The notes beneath the pieces were generated by a model that was not told the origin of the DNA, made no database searches, and saw only the letters and a list, made by a program, of their open reading frames with translations. From Hyphomicrobiales bacterium (lineage in GTDB: Bacteria; Pseudomonadota; Alphaproteobacteria; Rhizobiales; Xanthobacteraceae): 15,185 bases of DNA. Where the stretch lies: contig JAHFPO010000043.1 in the NCBI GenBank assembly GCA_023266695.1, forward strand, positions 1 to 15,185, written 5' to 3'. The translations under genes and the position numbers were made by a program. Shown here in pieces: positions 1 to 6,591 of the stretch (its first letter is position 1; every line of letters starts with the position of its first letter).

Positions 1-1178
1 AGGATGCGCTCGCCTGCGCCGTCAACGCGCATCACCCCGATGGAGAAGCTGCCGGCGCCGCGCTTGGTGAAGGCGATGACGTCGCCGCGCGGCGACCAAA
101 CCGGGGTCGAATAGGAGCCCTGGCTGAAGGAAATGCGTCGCGGATTCGAGCCGTCGGCGCCCATCACATAGATCTGCTGGGAGGCGCCGCGATCGGATTC
201 GAATGCGATGTAGCGTCCATCCGGCGAGAAGGAGGGTGCGGTGTCGATGGCGGCGGTGTCGGAAAGGCGGGTCGTGCGCTTGGAGCGCAGGTCCATCACG
301 AAGATGTTGGCGTTGTTGCCCTGCTGCAGGCTGAACACGACCCGCTGGCCGTCGGGCGAGAAGCGCGGAGCGAAGGTCATGCCGGGGAAATCGCCGACGA
401 TCTCGCGCTGCCCGGTCTCAATGTTGAACAAGAGCACGCGCGGCTCGCCCCGGCCATAGGACATGTAGGTGACCTCCTGGCTGGTGGGGCTGAAGCGCGG
501 CGTGAGCACCAGTTCCTCGCCGCGGGTGAGATAGCGCACATTGGCGCCGTCCTGGTCCATGATGGCGAGGCGCTTGATGCGGCGCTCCTTCGGACCCGAC
601 TCATCCACGAATACGATGCGGGTGTCGAAATAGCCTTTTTCGCCGGTGAGCCGCTCGTAGATCGCATCCGAGATGATGTGGGCGATGCGGCGCCAGTTCT
701 CGGGCTGGGTGAAAAATTGCTGGCCGGTGAGTTGCTGGCCGGCGAACACGTCCCACAGCCGGAACTCGGTCTTGAACCTGCCGTCGGCTTGACGCGTGAC
801 GCGGCCGGTGACGAGTCCTTGCGCATTGATGACGCGCCAATCCTGGAACCGCGGCGCCGCATCGATGTTCTGGATCTTTTCGATGAAGGCGGTCTGATCA
901 ATGGGCGCGAACAGACCCGAGCGTTTCAGATTGTTGGTGATCACGACGGTGAGGTTGCGGCCGGTCTCCGCGTCCGCGGGCGTGCCGGCGACGAAGTCGG
1001 AAATCGCGACCGGCAGCGGCTGGATCGTGCCCTGGGTAATGTCGAGGCGAAGCACCGCATGGGCGGGCCGGGCCCGAACGAGGACGGCTGCCGCCGCCAC
1101 GGTCCCCGCCGCCGCGAGCACGCGCCGGCGCGTGAGCGAAGCGTCGAACAGGGGCGAGCAGCGGAGGATATGCGTCAT
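1..1178 (-). CDS. tolB: TolB, periplasmic beta-propeller of the Tol-Pal system (3' end outside the window)
   Basis: TolB is a periplasmic protein that binds Pal and works with TolQRA in outer-membrane constriction and integrity. The 392 codons visible start at an ATG and run off the left edge; from the usual family length of about 430 residues, some 40 are missing. An N-terminal export signal (about residues 1-41) ends in AHA before the mature start VLRLDITQG. The mixed alpha/beta N-terminal domain follows, then propeller repeats with the TolB signature FSPDG (for example PRFSPDGQRVVFS and PSFSPDGRYIAFESDRG). The signal contains TRRRVLA at residues 16-22, which resembles a twin-arginine motif rather than a plain Sec signal. 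The start lies 41 bases after the tolA stop on the same strand, and the Shine-Dalgarno signal is weak. Pal is expected next, off the window. The identification is secure; the export route is inference. Confidence 0.97.
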   Translation of the reverse strand, partial: MTHILRCSPLFDASLTRRRVLAAAGTVAAAAVLVRARPAHAVLRLDITQGTIQPLPVAISDFVAGTPADAETGRNLTVVITNNLKRSGLFAPIDQTAFIEKIQNIDAAPRFQDWRVINAQGLVTGRVTRQADGRFKTEFRLWDVFAGQQLTGQQFFTQPENWRRIAHIISDAIYERLTGEKGYFDTRIVFVDESGPKERRIKRLAIMDQDGANVRYLTRGEELVLTPRFSPTSQEVTYMSYGRGEPRVLLFNIETGQREIVGDFPGMTFAPRFSPDGQRVVFSLQQGNNANIFVMDLRSKRTTRLSDTAAIDTAPSFSPDGRYIAFESDRGASQQIYVMGADGSNPRRISFSQGSYSTPVWSPRGDVIAFTKRGAGSFSIGVMRVDGAGERI

Positions 1179-1219
1179 GGCTGGTCTCGGACAATTCGTC
1201 TGGGAGAAGGCGACGCGGC

Positions 1220-2095
1220 TCAACCGCCGCCGAACATATCGCGCGGGTCGAAGGTGACCTCGACGTCTTTCCAGATGTCGTATTTGGCGGCCGGCAGAGT
1301 ATAGGGCTGGCAGCGGCGCACCGCACGCATGGCGCTCTCGGCCGCCACCTGGAAATACGTGCTGGCGCCGCGATTCAAGAGTTCCGGCTCACGCGAGAGC
1401 GTGCCGTCGGCCCGGAACTGGATACGCAAGCGCACGATCAGTTCCTGCGCATTCTCGGCGCCGACCGGCGGATTCCAGCAGGCCTGGATCTGGGCGCGCA
1501 GGGCATCGATCTCGCTCTGGGTAAGCCGAGGCGAATTGCCGCTCGAAGTGCCGAGCGAAGCCGTGGGCGAGATCGTCTCGGCGGCCGCCCGCCGGCGCTC
1601 TGGTTCGCGCTTGTCGAGGAGCGCCGCGATCTTGTCCGGACTGAAGTCGCGCTGTTTCGGCGTATGCGCTTTGGCGGCGTCGGCCGCTTTCGGCAGCTGC
1701 TTTTGAGGCGGCTGCGGCGGAGTTTTCTGCGCGTCCTTGGCGAGCGCCTCCTTGATCGGATCGGGCTTCGCCTGTCCTTTAAGCTCCGGATCGAGCGGGG
1801 GCGGCGGCGGGGGCGGCGGCACCGCCGCGGTCTTCGGTTCCGGCTTGGGCGGCGTCTTCTTCTCCGGTTCCACCTGCGGCTTCGGCTCGGCCACCTTCTC
1901 GGCGGCGGGCTTATCTTCGAGCTTGGGAGCATTGCGCTTGCCGGCGCGGTTTTGCGTGATCTCGCTCATCGGTACGATGTCGATCGGCATCGCTTCGGTC
2001 GGCGGCGCCTCCAGCGGGTTGGGCGCGAACGTGATCAGCCCCCAACCGAGCAGCACGGCATGACCGACGCTCGAGATGGCGAGGCCGGTGCGCAT
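1220..2095 (-). CDS. tolA: TolA, inner-membrane to periplasm linker of the Tol-Pal system
   Basis: TolA couples the proton-driven TolQR motor to TolB/Pal across the periplasm. The 291-residue product has one N-terminal membrane helix (about residues 5-24) and a long Pro/Lys/Glu/Ala-rich stalk (about 45-150) with eight consecutive prolines at 93-100. The C-terminal TonB/TolA-like domain (about 190-290) has two cysteines, C206 (QACWNPP) and C262 (RRCQPY), that are placed to pair. I chose the ATG at 2095: the motif AGGAAG ends a few bases upstream, and the ATG comes one base after the tolR stop. An in-frame ATG at 2125 would add ten residues inside tolR and lacks this ribosome site. The stalk is Pro/Lys-rich rather than the long Ala-rich helix of enterobacteria, as is common in alphaproteobacteria. 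Confidence 0.93.
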   Translation of the reverse strand: MRTGLAISSVGHAVLLGWGLITFAPNPLEAPPTEAMPIDIVPMSEITQNRAGKRNAPKLEDKPAAEKVAEPKPQVEPEKKTPPKPEPKTAAVPPPPPPPPLDPELKGQAKPDPIKEALAKDAQKTPPQPPQKQLPKAADAAKAHTPKQRDFSPDKIAALLDKREPERRRAAAETISPTASLGTSSGNSPRLTQSEIDALRAQIQACWNPPVGAENAQELIVRLRIQFRADGTLSREPELLNRGASTYFQVAAESAMRAVRRCQPYTLPAAKYDIWKDVEVTFDPRDMFGGG

Positions 2096-2096
2096 T

Positions 2097-2534
2097 TTAG
2101 CTTCCTTGCTCGATTTCGGTGACAAGAGCGACCCGCCGATATCCCGCCGCCGACAGGCGGCCCATGACGCGCATCACCGTACCATAGTCGACCTTGCGAT
2201 CCCCGCGCACATAAATGCGCTCATCGACCCCGTTCTTGGCAATCGCCTTCAGCTTCGGCACGATCTCGTCAAGTTTGATCTCTGTGTTCTGCAGAAAAAC
2301 CTGCCCCTTGTCATTGACGGAGATGGTCAGCGGTTCGCGGTCCTGCTCCATCGACTTCGCCTGGGTCTCCGGCAGATCGATCGGCACGCCAACGGTGAGT
2401 AGCGGCGCCGCCACCATGAAGATGATCAAGAGCACCAGCATCACGTCGACCATGGGCGTGACGTTGATCTCGCTCATGACGGCGCGGCGCCGGCCCCGCC
2501 CGCGTCTGCCTCTGATCGAAACCTCCGCACCCAT
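2097..2534 (-). CDS. tolR: TolR, ExbD/TolR family stator subunit
   Basis: TolR is the single-pass ExbD-family subunit that, with TolQ, uses the proton motive force to drive TolA. The 145-residue product has an Arg-rich cytoplasmic N-terminus (residues 8-17) and the family signature INVTPMVDVMLVLLIIFMV. The membrane helix spans about residues 29-46, with the conserved proton-path aspartate at D30. The rest is a periplasmic domain ending in YRRVALVTE. The length is typical of the family. The ATG at 2534 follows GTGAGGT, which overlaps the end of tolQ, and the gene starts only 9 bases after the tolQ stop. The downstream tolA start is one base beyond the tolR stop, so translational coupling is likely. 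Confidence 0.96.
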   Translation of the reverse strand: MGAEVSIRGRRGRGRRRAVMSEINVTPMVDVMLVLLIIFMVAAPLLTVGVPIDLPETQAKSMEQDREPLTISVNDKGQVFLQNTEIKLDEIVPKLKAIAKNGVDERIYVRGDRKVDYGTVMRVMGRLSAAGYRRVALVTEIEQGS

Positions 2535-2543
2535 CGTGCGACC

Positions 2544-3257
2544 TCACATTTTCTCGTCGACCTGCCGCGACAGGATCGCGGAGAATTCGTCGGCGAAGCT
2601 CTCGAGGCGCTGGGACTGCCGGTTCACCTCGGTTATGAACTTATTGTAGAAAATCGTCGCCGGTATGGCAGCGACGAGACCGATGGCGGTGGCGAACAAA
2701 GCCTCGGCGATGCCGGGCGCCACCACCGCGAGGCTGGTGTTTTTCGAGGCCGCAATCGACTGGAAGCTGGTCATGATGCCCCACACCGTGCCGAACAGGC
2801 CGATGAAGGGCCCGGCGGAGCCGACGGTGGCGAGCACCAACAGTCTTCGCTCCAGCCGCTCGACCTCGCGCGCGATGGTGACGTCCATCACCTTCTCGAT
2901 CCGCTGGGTGAGCCCCGCGGTCGAGCGGGCGCCGCCCTCATAGGTGCGCTTCCATTCGCGCATGGCGGCGACGAACAGCGCCGCCATCGAATGGTTCGGG
3001 CGCGCCGATAGTGTCCGGTAGAGCTCCTCGAGACTTTCGCCCGACCAGAACACCTGCTCGAAACGATCCATCTGCCGCCGCATGCGGGCATAGAGAATGG
3101 TCTTATCGATGACGATCGCCCACACCCAGACCGAAGCGATGATCAGCCCGACGATCACCGCCTTGACCACGATATGGGCTTGCCAGAACAGGGCCCAGAG
3201 CGATGCATGGGCGGCCGGCGACAAAAGCACGCCCTGAGCGACTTCGGCAGGATTCAT
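2544..3257 (-). CDS. tolQ: TolQ, MotA/TolQ/ExbB family proton channel
   Basis: TolQ is the inner-membrane channel subunit of the TolQ-TolR motor. The 237 residues show three membrane segments: about 31-51, 140-162 (containing VGSAGPFIGLFGTVWGIM, the hallmark of the family) and 175-197 (PGIAEALFATAIGLVAAIPA). A large cytoplasmic loop lies between the first and second. The length is typical. The ATG at 3257 has GAGG nine bases upstream. A 261-base gap separates it from ybgC, the widest break in this gene train, so tolQ may have its own promoter as well as read-through from ruvCAB-ybgC. A near-consensus CtrA half-site pair lies 215 bases upstream and is listed separately. Confidence 0.96.
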   Translation of the reverse strand: MNPAEVAQGVLLSPAAHASLWALFWQAHIVVKAVIVGLIIASVWVWAIVIDKTILYARMRRQMDRFEQVFWSGESLEELYRTLSARPNHSMAALFVAAMREWKRTYEGGARSTAGLTQRIEKVMDVTIAREVERLERRLLVLATVGSAGPFIGLFGTVWGIMTSFQSIAASKNTSLAVVAPGIAEALFATAIGLVAAIPATIFYNKFITEVNRQSQRLESFADEFSAILSRQVDEKM

Positions 3258-3471
3258 CCGGAAATACCTCGAAAGACCGTCACCATATCGGGGACCGGCG
3301 TGCCGCGCATGGGGAGCGATGAAATTTCAACCGCAGACCGACATCACTCCGGCGAGGCCGGGCCTTGGACGACCCCATCCCGACGCCTTTTCACCGGCCC
3401 AGATCGGCACGAAATCTGTCCAAACTGGGGCGCGAGCGACGCCCGTCCGCGTCTAGAAGAGCGCCCTCGTC

Positions 3472-3487
3472 GTTAAGACCGGGTTAG
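3472..3487 (-). promoter_or_regulatory. Possible CtrA box upstream of tolQ (8 of 9 consensus bases)
   Basis: Read on the tolQ strand, this site is CTAA, seven bases, TTAAC. The CtrA consensus is TTAA-N7-TTAAC, so one base differs. It lies 32 bases past the ybgC stop and 215 bases before the tolQ ATG, within the only sizeable gap of the operon. CtrA does control envelope and division genes in alphaproteobacteria, but a single near-match can occur by chance and I see no convincing -10 element beside it. Confidence 0.3.
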
Positions 3488-3518
3488 CGGGGCGGGTGAT
3501 GCCAGCCGCCGCGCCGGT

Positions 3519-3977
3519 TCAATCCCCGCCCAGGGCCTTGCGCAGGGCGGGCGGGATGCGCTGAGGCTTGCCGCCGGCGAGAAAAGCGATCCTGACGTCG
3601 GCATCGACCAGGGTCTCCCCGCCGCGTAGCACGGACTGCTTCAGGAGAATCGAGGCGCCGGCGACCTCGCCCGGCCGGGTCACCACCTCGATCACCTCGT
3701 CGATGCGGGCGGGCTTGAAGAATTCGAGCTTCATCGAGCGTACGACGAAGAGAAAGCCGGGCGCATCGATCGCGGTCTCAGCGAACAACTCGCCCTGTTT
3801 GATCCCCAACAAACGAATGAAATCGGAGCGCCCGCGCTCCATGAAGCGCAGATAGTTCGCGTGATACACGACGCCCGAAAAATCCGTGTCCTCGTAATAA
3901 ATCCGGATCGGCAGCCGATGGCTGCCCTCGACGATGCTGCCGGAGAGATAAAGCCATTCGTCCTCGCTCGCCCTCAC
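3519..3977 (-). CDS. ybgC: YbgC, Tol-Pal associated acyl-CoA thioesterase
   Basis: YbgC is a cytoplasmic hot-dog-fold thioesterase of the 4-hydroxybenzoyl-CoA thioesterase family. It is nearly always encoded beside tolQ, although its role for the Tol system is unsettled. The 152-residue product contains the active-site motif YYEDTDFSGVVYHANY (residues 27-42). The second Asp, D32, aligns with the catalytic Asp18 of the E. coli protein, and ERGRSDFIRLLG follows as expected. The start is a GTG at 3977 that overlaps the ruvB stop in a GTGA junction. A purine-rich GGAGAAGGA lies immediately upstream inside ruvB, so translation is probably coupled to ruvB. The first 20 residues are a slightly long N-terminal extension compared with E. 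coli. Confidence 0.95.
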   Translation of the reverse strand: MRASEDEWLYLSGSIVEGSHRLPIRIYYEDTDFSGVVYHANYLRFMERGRSDFIRLLGIKQGELFAETAIDAPGFLFVVRSMKLEFFKPARIDEVIEVVTRPGEVAGASILLKQSVLRGGETLVDADVRIAFLAGGKPQRIPPALRKALGGD

Positions 3978-5014
3978 TCCTTCTCCTCCTGGTCGAACAG
4001 CGGCATCTGGGAAGGATCGCGCGCGGGCTCGGCGATGCCAAGATGCTTGAAGGCATGCGACGTGAGCATGCGCCCGCGCGGAGTGCGTTGCAGGAAGCCC
4101 TGCTGCACCAGGAAGGGCTCGATGATCTCCTCGATGGCGTCGCGCGGCTCCGACAGCGCCGCCGACATCGTCTCGATCCCGACCGGCCCGCCGCCGTAGT
4201 GCTGGGCGATCGCCAGAAGATAACGTCGGTCCATGGCGTCGAGCCCGGCCGGATCGACCTCGAGCTGGATGAGCGCACGGTCGGCCGCCTTGCGATCGAT
4301 CGCGGCGGCGCCCTCGACCAGCGCGAAATCGCGCACGCGCTTCAACAGTCGTCCGGCGATCCTCGGCGTGCCGCGCGCGCGCAGCGCGATCTCGTGCGCA
4401 CCGTCGGCGCTGAGGGTGAGGTTGAGCACGCGCGCCGCGCGCGTCACGATCGTCTTCAGCTCCTCCACCGCATAGAAACCGAGGCGGATCGGAATGCCGA
4501 AACGCTCGCGCAGCGGCGTGGTGAGGAGGCCCGAGCGGGTGGTGGCGCCGACGAGCGTGAAACGGGCGAGGTCGATCTTGACCGAGCGCGCCCCCGGCCC
4601 TTCGCCGATGATGAGGTCGAGCTGATAGTCCTCCATGGCGGGATAGAGGATCTCCTCGATCGCAGGATTGAGCCGATGGATCTCGTCGATGAAAAGCACA
4701 TCGCGGTCCTCGAGATTGGTGAGGAGCGCGGCGAGATCGCCGGCCTTGGCGATGACCGGGCCGGAGGTGGCGCGGAAGTTCACGCTGAGCTCGCGCGCGA
4801 TGATCTGGGCGAGCGTGGTCTTGCCGAGGCCGGGCGGACCCACCAGGAGCACGTGGTCGAGCGCCTCTTTGCGCGTGCGCGCCGCCTCGATGAAGACCTT
4901 GAGATTGGCGCAGGCCTGGGCCTGGCCGATGAATTCAGCGAGCCGCTGCGGGCGCAGGCTCGCTTCCGCCGCGTCTTCTGCGCGGGTTTCGGAGGCGACG
5001 AGACGGGCGCTCAT
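3974..5014 (-). CDS. ruvB: RuvB, Holliday junction branch-migration ATPase
   Basis: RuvB is the AAA+ hexameric motor that drives branch migration with RuvA. The 346 residues contain Walker A GPPGLGKTT (59-67), Walker B LFIDEIH (107-113), the sensor-1 stretch LVGATTRSGLLT, a RuvB lid domain, and the C-terminal winged helix with LQRTPRGR. The N-terminal RPQRLAEFIGQ is the usual RuvB entry into the AAA fold. The length matches the family norm of about 340-350. The ATG at 5014 is preceded by GAGAGGG and lies seven bases beyond the ruvA stop. The stop overlaps the GTG of ybgC. The identification is unambiguous. Confidence 0.98.
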   Translation of the reverse strand: MSARLVASETRAEDAAEASLRPQRLAEFIGQAQACANLKVFIEAARTRKEALDHVLLVGPPGLGKTTLAQIIARELSVNFRATSGPVIAKAGDLAALLTNLEDRDVLFIDEIHRLNPAIEEILYPAMEDYQLDLIIGEGPGARSVKIDLARFTLVGATTRSGLLTTPLRERFGIPIRLGFYAVEELKTIVTRAARVLNLTLSADGAHEIALRARGTPRIAGRLLKRVRDFALVEGAAAIDRKAADRALIQLEVDPAGLDAMDRRYLLAIAQHYGGGPVGIETMSAALSEPRDAIEEIIEPFLVQQGFLQRTPRGRMLTSHAFKHLGIAEPARDPSQMPLFDQEEKE

Positions 5015-5021
5015 AACCCTC

Positions 5022-5639
5022 TCACCTCGCCAGCTCCTTCAATCCCTGCCGAATCAGCGTCTCGGTGGCAGCCCCCTCGCCCGCGGCGCGCACGGCGGCG
5101 GCGATCGCGCTACTCGCTTGAATCTCACCATAGCCGAGATGGACGAGGGCCGAGACCGCGTCGGCGACCGGCTGCGGCGCGCGCCGCTCGGAAATCTCGC
5201 CCTGCAGCCGCACCACCGCCGGATCGACGCTGGTGTAGGCCGGCGCCTTGTCCTTGAGCTCGGTGACGAGGCGCTGCGCGAGTTTCGGCCCGACGCCGGG
5301 CGTGCGCGCAACCTGGGCCTTGTCGCCGAGCGCGATGGCGTTCGCAAGCTCCGCGATCTTCAAGCTCGAGAGCACGGCAAGCGCCACCTTGGCGCCCACC
5401 CCCTGCACTTGGGTCAAGAGCCGGAACCATTCGCGCTCGAGGTCGGTGGCAAAGCCGTAGAGACGGATCTGATCCTCCCGCACCCAGGTCTCGATCGCGA
5501 GCGTCGCGGCTTCGCCCGCCGCCGGCAAGGCTTGCAACGTGCGCGCCGAGCAATGAACGAGATAGCCGACGCCGTGGACGTCGAGAACGACCGCGCCTTC
5601 GCCGTAAGAGTCAATGATGCCCCTGAGCTTGCCGATCAT
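5022..5639 (-). CDS. ruvA: RuvA, Holliday junction DNA-binding subunit
   Basis: RuvA is the tetrameric protein that holds the four-way junction and recruits RuvB. The 205-residue product has the N-terminal OB-fold (MIGKLRGIID onwards) and two helix-hairpin-helix motifs, VQGVGAKVALAVLS (78-91) and TPGVGPKLAQRLVTELKDK (113-131). A flexible linker and the C-terminal RuvB-binding three-helix domain (LVHLGYGEIQASSAI) follow. The length is usual. It lies 62 bases after ruvC, with a hairpin-forming palindrome in that spacer, and seven bases before ruvB. Confidence 0.97.
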   Translation of the reverse strand: MIGKLRGIIDSYGEGAVVLDVHGVGYLVHCSARTLQALPAAGEAATLAIETWVREDQIRLYGFATDLEREWFRLLTQVQGVGAKVALAVLSSLKIAELANAIALGDKAQVARTPGVGPKLAQRLVTELKDKAPAYTSVDPAVVRLQGEISERRAPQPVADAVSALVHLGYGEIQASSAIAAAVRAAGEGAATETLIRQGLKELAR

Positions 5640-5652
5640 CCCGGCACCATCA

Positions 5653-5690
5653 TCCTTTTTCTCGCCTCCCCTTCAGGGGAGGGAAAAGGA
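5653..5690. repeat. Palindromic hairpin element in the ruvC-ruvA spacer
   Basis: A seven-base stem CCTCCCC/GGGGAGG (5665-5671 with 5676-5682) encloses a TTCA loop. An outer seven-base stem TCCTTTT/AAAAGGA (5653-5659 with 5684-5690) is separated from it by a 5/1-base internal loop. On the transcribed (minus) strand it is followed by an A-rich rather than a U-rich run, so it is a poor intrinsic terminator. It looks more like a dispersed short palindrome or an mRNA-processing or stability element inside the ruv operon. Confidence 0.6.
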
Positions 5691-5701
5691 AATATTGCCG
5701 A

Positions 5702-6214
5702 TCACATCCTCGCCCCCGCCGCGAGGCGGAGCACGGGCGCATTGCGGTGGTGCGCGTGAGTGATGGCGACCGCGAGCGCGTCGGCGGCGTCCTCGCTCTG
5801 CGGCTTGGCTCTCGGCAACAGCACGCGGATCATCATGCGCACCTGCCCCTTCTCCCCATGCCCGTTCCCGACCACCGATTTCTTCACCAGCGTGGGCGCA
5901 TATTCGGCGACCAGCAGGCCCGCCTGCGAAGGCACGAACAGCGCGACGCCGCGCGCCTGGCCGAGCCTGAGCGCCGAGCGAGGATCGGCATTGACATAGA
6001 TGTCCTCGACCGCGGCCTCGTTCGGCCGATAGGTCTCGACCACGACCACGAGACCTCCGTAGAGGGTGTTCAGTCTCCGGGCCGCGTCCATGCGTTCGTC
6101 GCTCATGACCGATCCACAGGCGACGAAAGAGAGCGTGTTGCCGGCCGCTTCGATGACGCCCCAGCCGGTGCGGCGGAGGCCGGGATCAATTCCAAGGATG
6201 CGAACAGCTTTCAT
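5702..6214 (-). CDS. ruvC: RuvC, Holliday junction resolvase
   Basis: RuvC is the dimeric RNase H-fold endonuclease that cuts junctions processed by RuvAB. The 170-residue product has all four catalytic acidic residues: D10 (ILGIDPGLRRTGWG), E70 (AAVEDIYVNADPRSAL), and D142 and D145 (SEDAADALAVAITH). The lysine-rich VKKSVVGNGHGEKGQV segment is also present. The length is close to the family norm. The ATG at 6214 is the only plausible start, giving the canonical MKAVRILGIDPG. It is the first gene of the ruvCAB-ybgC-tol train and faces an AT-rich promoter region. I found no GTTC-N7-GTTC alphaproteobacterial LexA site upstream, so SOS control is not evident. Confidence 0.97.
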   Translation of the reverse strand: MKAVRILGIDPGLRRTGWGVIEAAGNTLSFVACGSVMSDERMDAARRLNTLYGGLVVVVETYRPNEAAVEDIYVNADPRSALRLGQARGVALFVPSQAGLLVAEYAPTLVKKSVVGNGHGEKGQVRMMIRVLLPRAKPQSEDAADALAVAITHAHHRNAPVLRLAAGARM

Positions 6215-6365
6215 GCAGCGAATCGCTCCGAGCTATCAGACTTTACATGCAATTTGGAGTGCAATGAACGATTCAGCAAGCGAATCGGACAAAAAAAATT
6301 GAAAAAGTTTTTATCTTCGTCGCAATCAAATCGCCTGCGTCCACTCCATCCGTTATGCATTTGCC
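6215..6365. promoter_or_regulatory. AT-rich divergent promoter region with three GANTC sites
   Basis: This stretch separates ruvC (minus) from a small plus-strand gene. It holds the most AT-rich run of the window (about 6288-6317, including eight consecutive A and the symmetric AAAAAGTTTTT at 6302-6312). It also has three GANTC sites (6220-6224, 6270-6274, 6282-6286); the last two form an inverted GATTC/GAATC pair. GANTC is the CcrM methylation target in alphaproteobacteria. I could not assign a confident -35/-10 pair on either strand. Confidence 0.4.
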
Positions 6366-6587
6366 TTGATCAAGACCGCCTTCGTGATCGATTTCCCTGA
6401 TTTCTCGCACTTCGCGGCCGTGCTCGCGCTGTCGCTTCTACTGTTCCCGTCGTTCGTCCTCGCCATGACGGCAGGCGCCTGGTGGTTCCGCAGCGCGTCC
6501 GAGCTGTTCTACCGCCGCGTCGCCTACCTGATCGTCGCGGCGGCGGCGCTCGTGAGCTTGCCCGCGTTCGACGGAATCATACGCTAA
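6366..6587 (+). CDS. Small two-helix membrane protein, function unknown
   Basis: I do not recognise a family for this 73-residue product. It has two hydrophobic segments, about residues 14-37 (AAVLALSLLLFPSFVLAM) and 51-68 (RVAYLIVAAAALVSLPA), joined by a short loop with WWF and a basic FYRRR-like turn. That makes it a likely inner-membrane hairpin protein. Third codon positions are overwhelmingly G or C, as in the surrounding real genes, which supports coding. The start is inferred as the TTG at 6366, since no in-frame ATG or GTG lies before residue 34, and I see no clear Shine-Dalgarno. The stop lies four bases from the yebC stop, so the two genes converge. The main doubt is the exact start. 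Confidence 0.62.
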   Translation: MIKTAFVIDFPDFSHFAAVLALSLLLFPSFVLAMTAGAWWFRSASELFYRRVAYLIVAAAALVSLPAFDGIIR

Positions 6588-6591
6588 TGAT

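Noticed and set aside
1798..1822. G-rich GGC/GGGG run, possible G-quadruplex or repeat
   Set aside because: It is fully explained by the eight-proline tract coded on the minus strand in tolA.
2096..2125. TolA start at the ATG at 2125
   Set aside because: It would lie inside tolR, without the AGGAAG ribosome site that precedes the ATG at 2095.
4043..5257. Long open frame on the plus strand, antisense to ruvB and ruvA
   Set aside because: It is a product of the GC-rich codon bias of the real genes; the translation is low-complexity Arg/Ala/Asp/Glu-rich with no recognisable domain.
6264..6302. Twelve-codon frame MNDSASESDKKN in front of the small membrane gene
   Set aside because: It ends at the A-rich tract, has no clear ribosome site or family, and lies in a probable promoter region; nothing supports translation.
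6215..6365. LexA/SOS box controlling ruvC
   Set aside because: No GTTC-N7-GTTC or GAAC-N7-GAAC was found; only a single GTTC half-site occurs.
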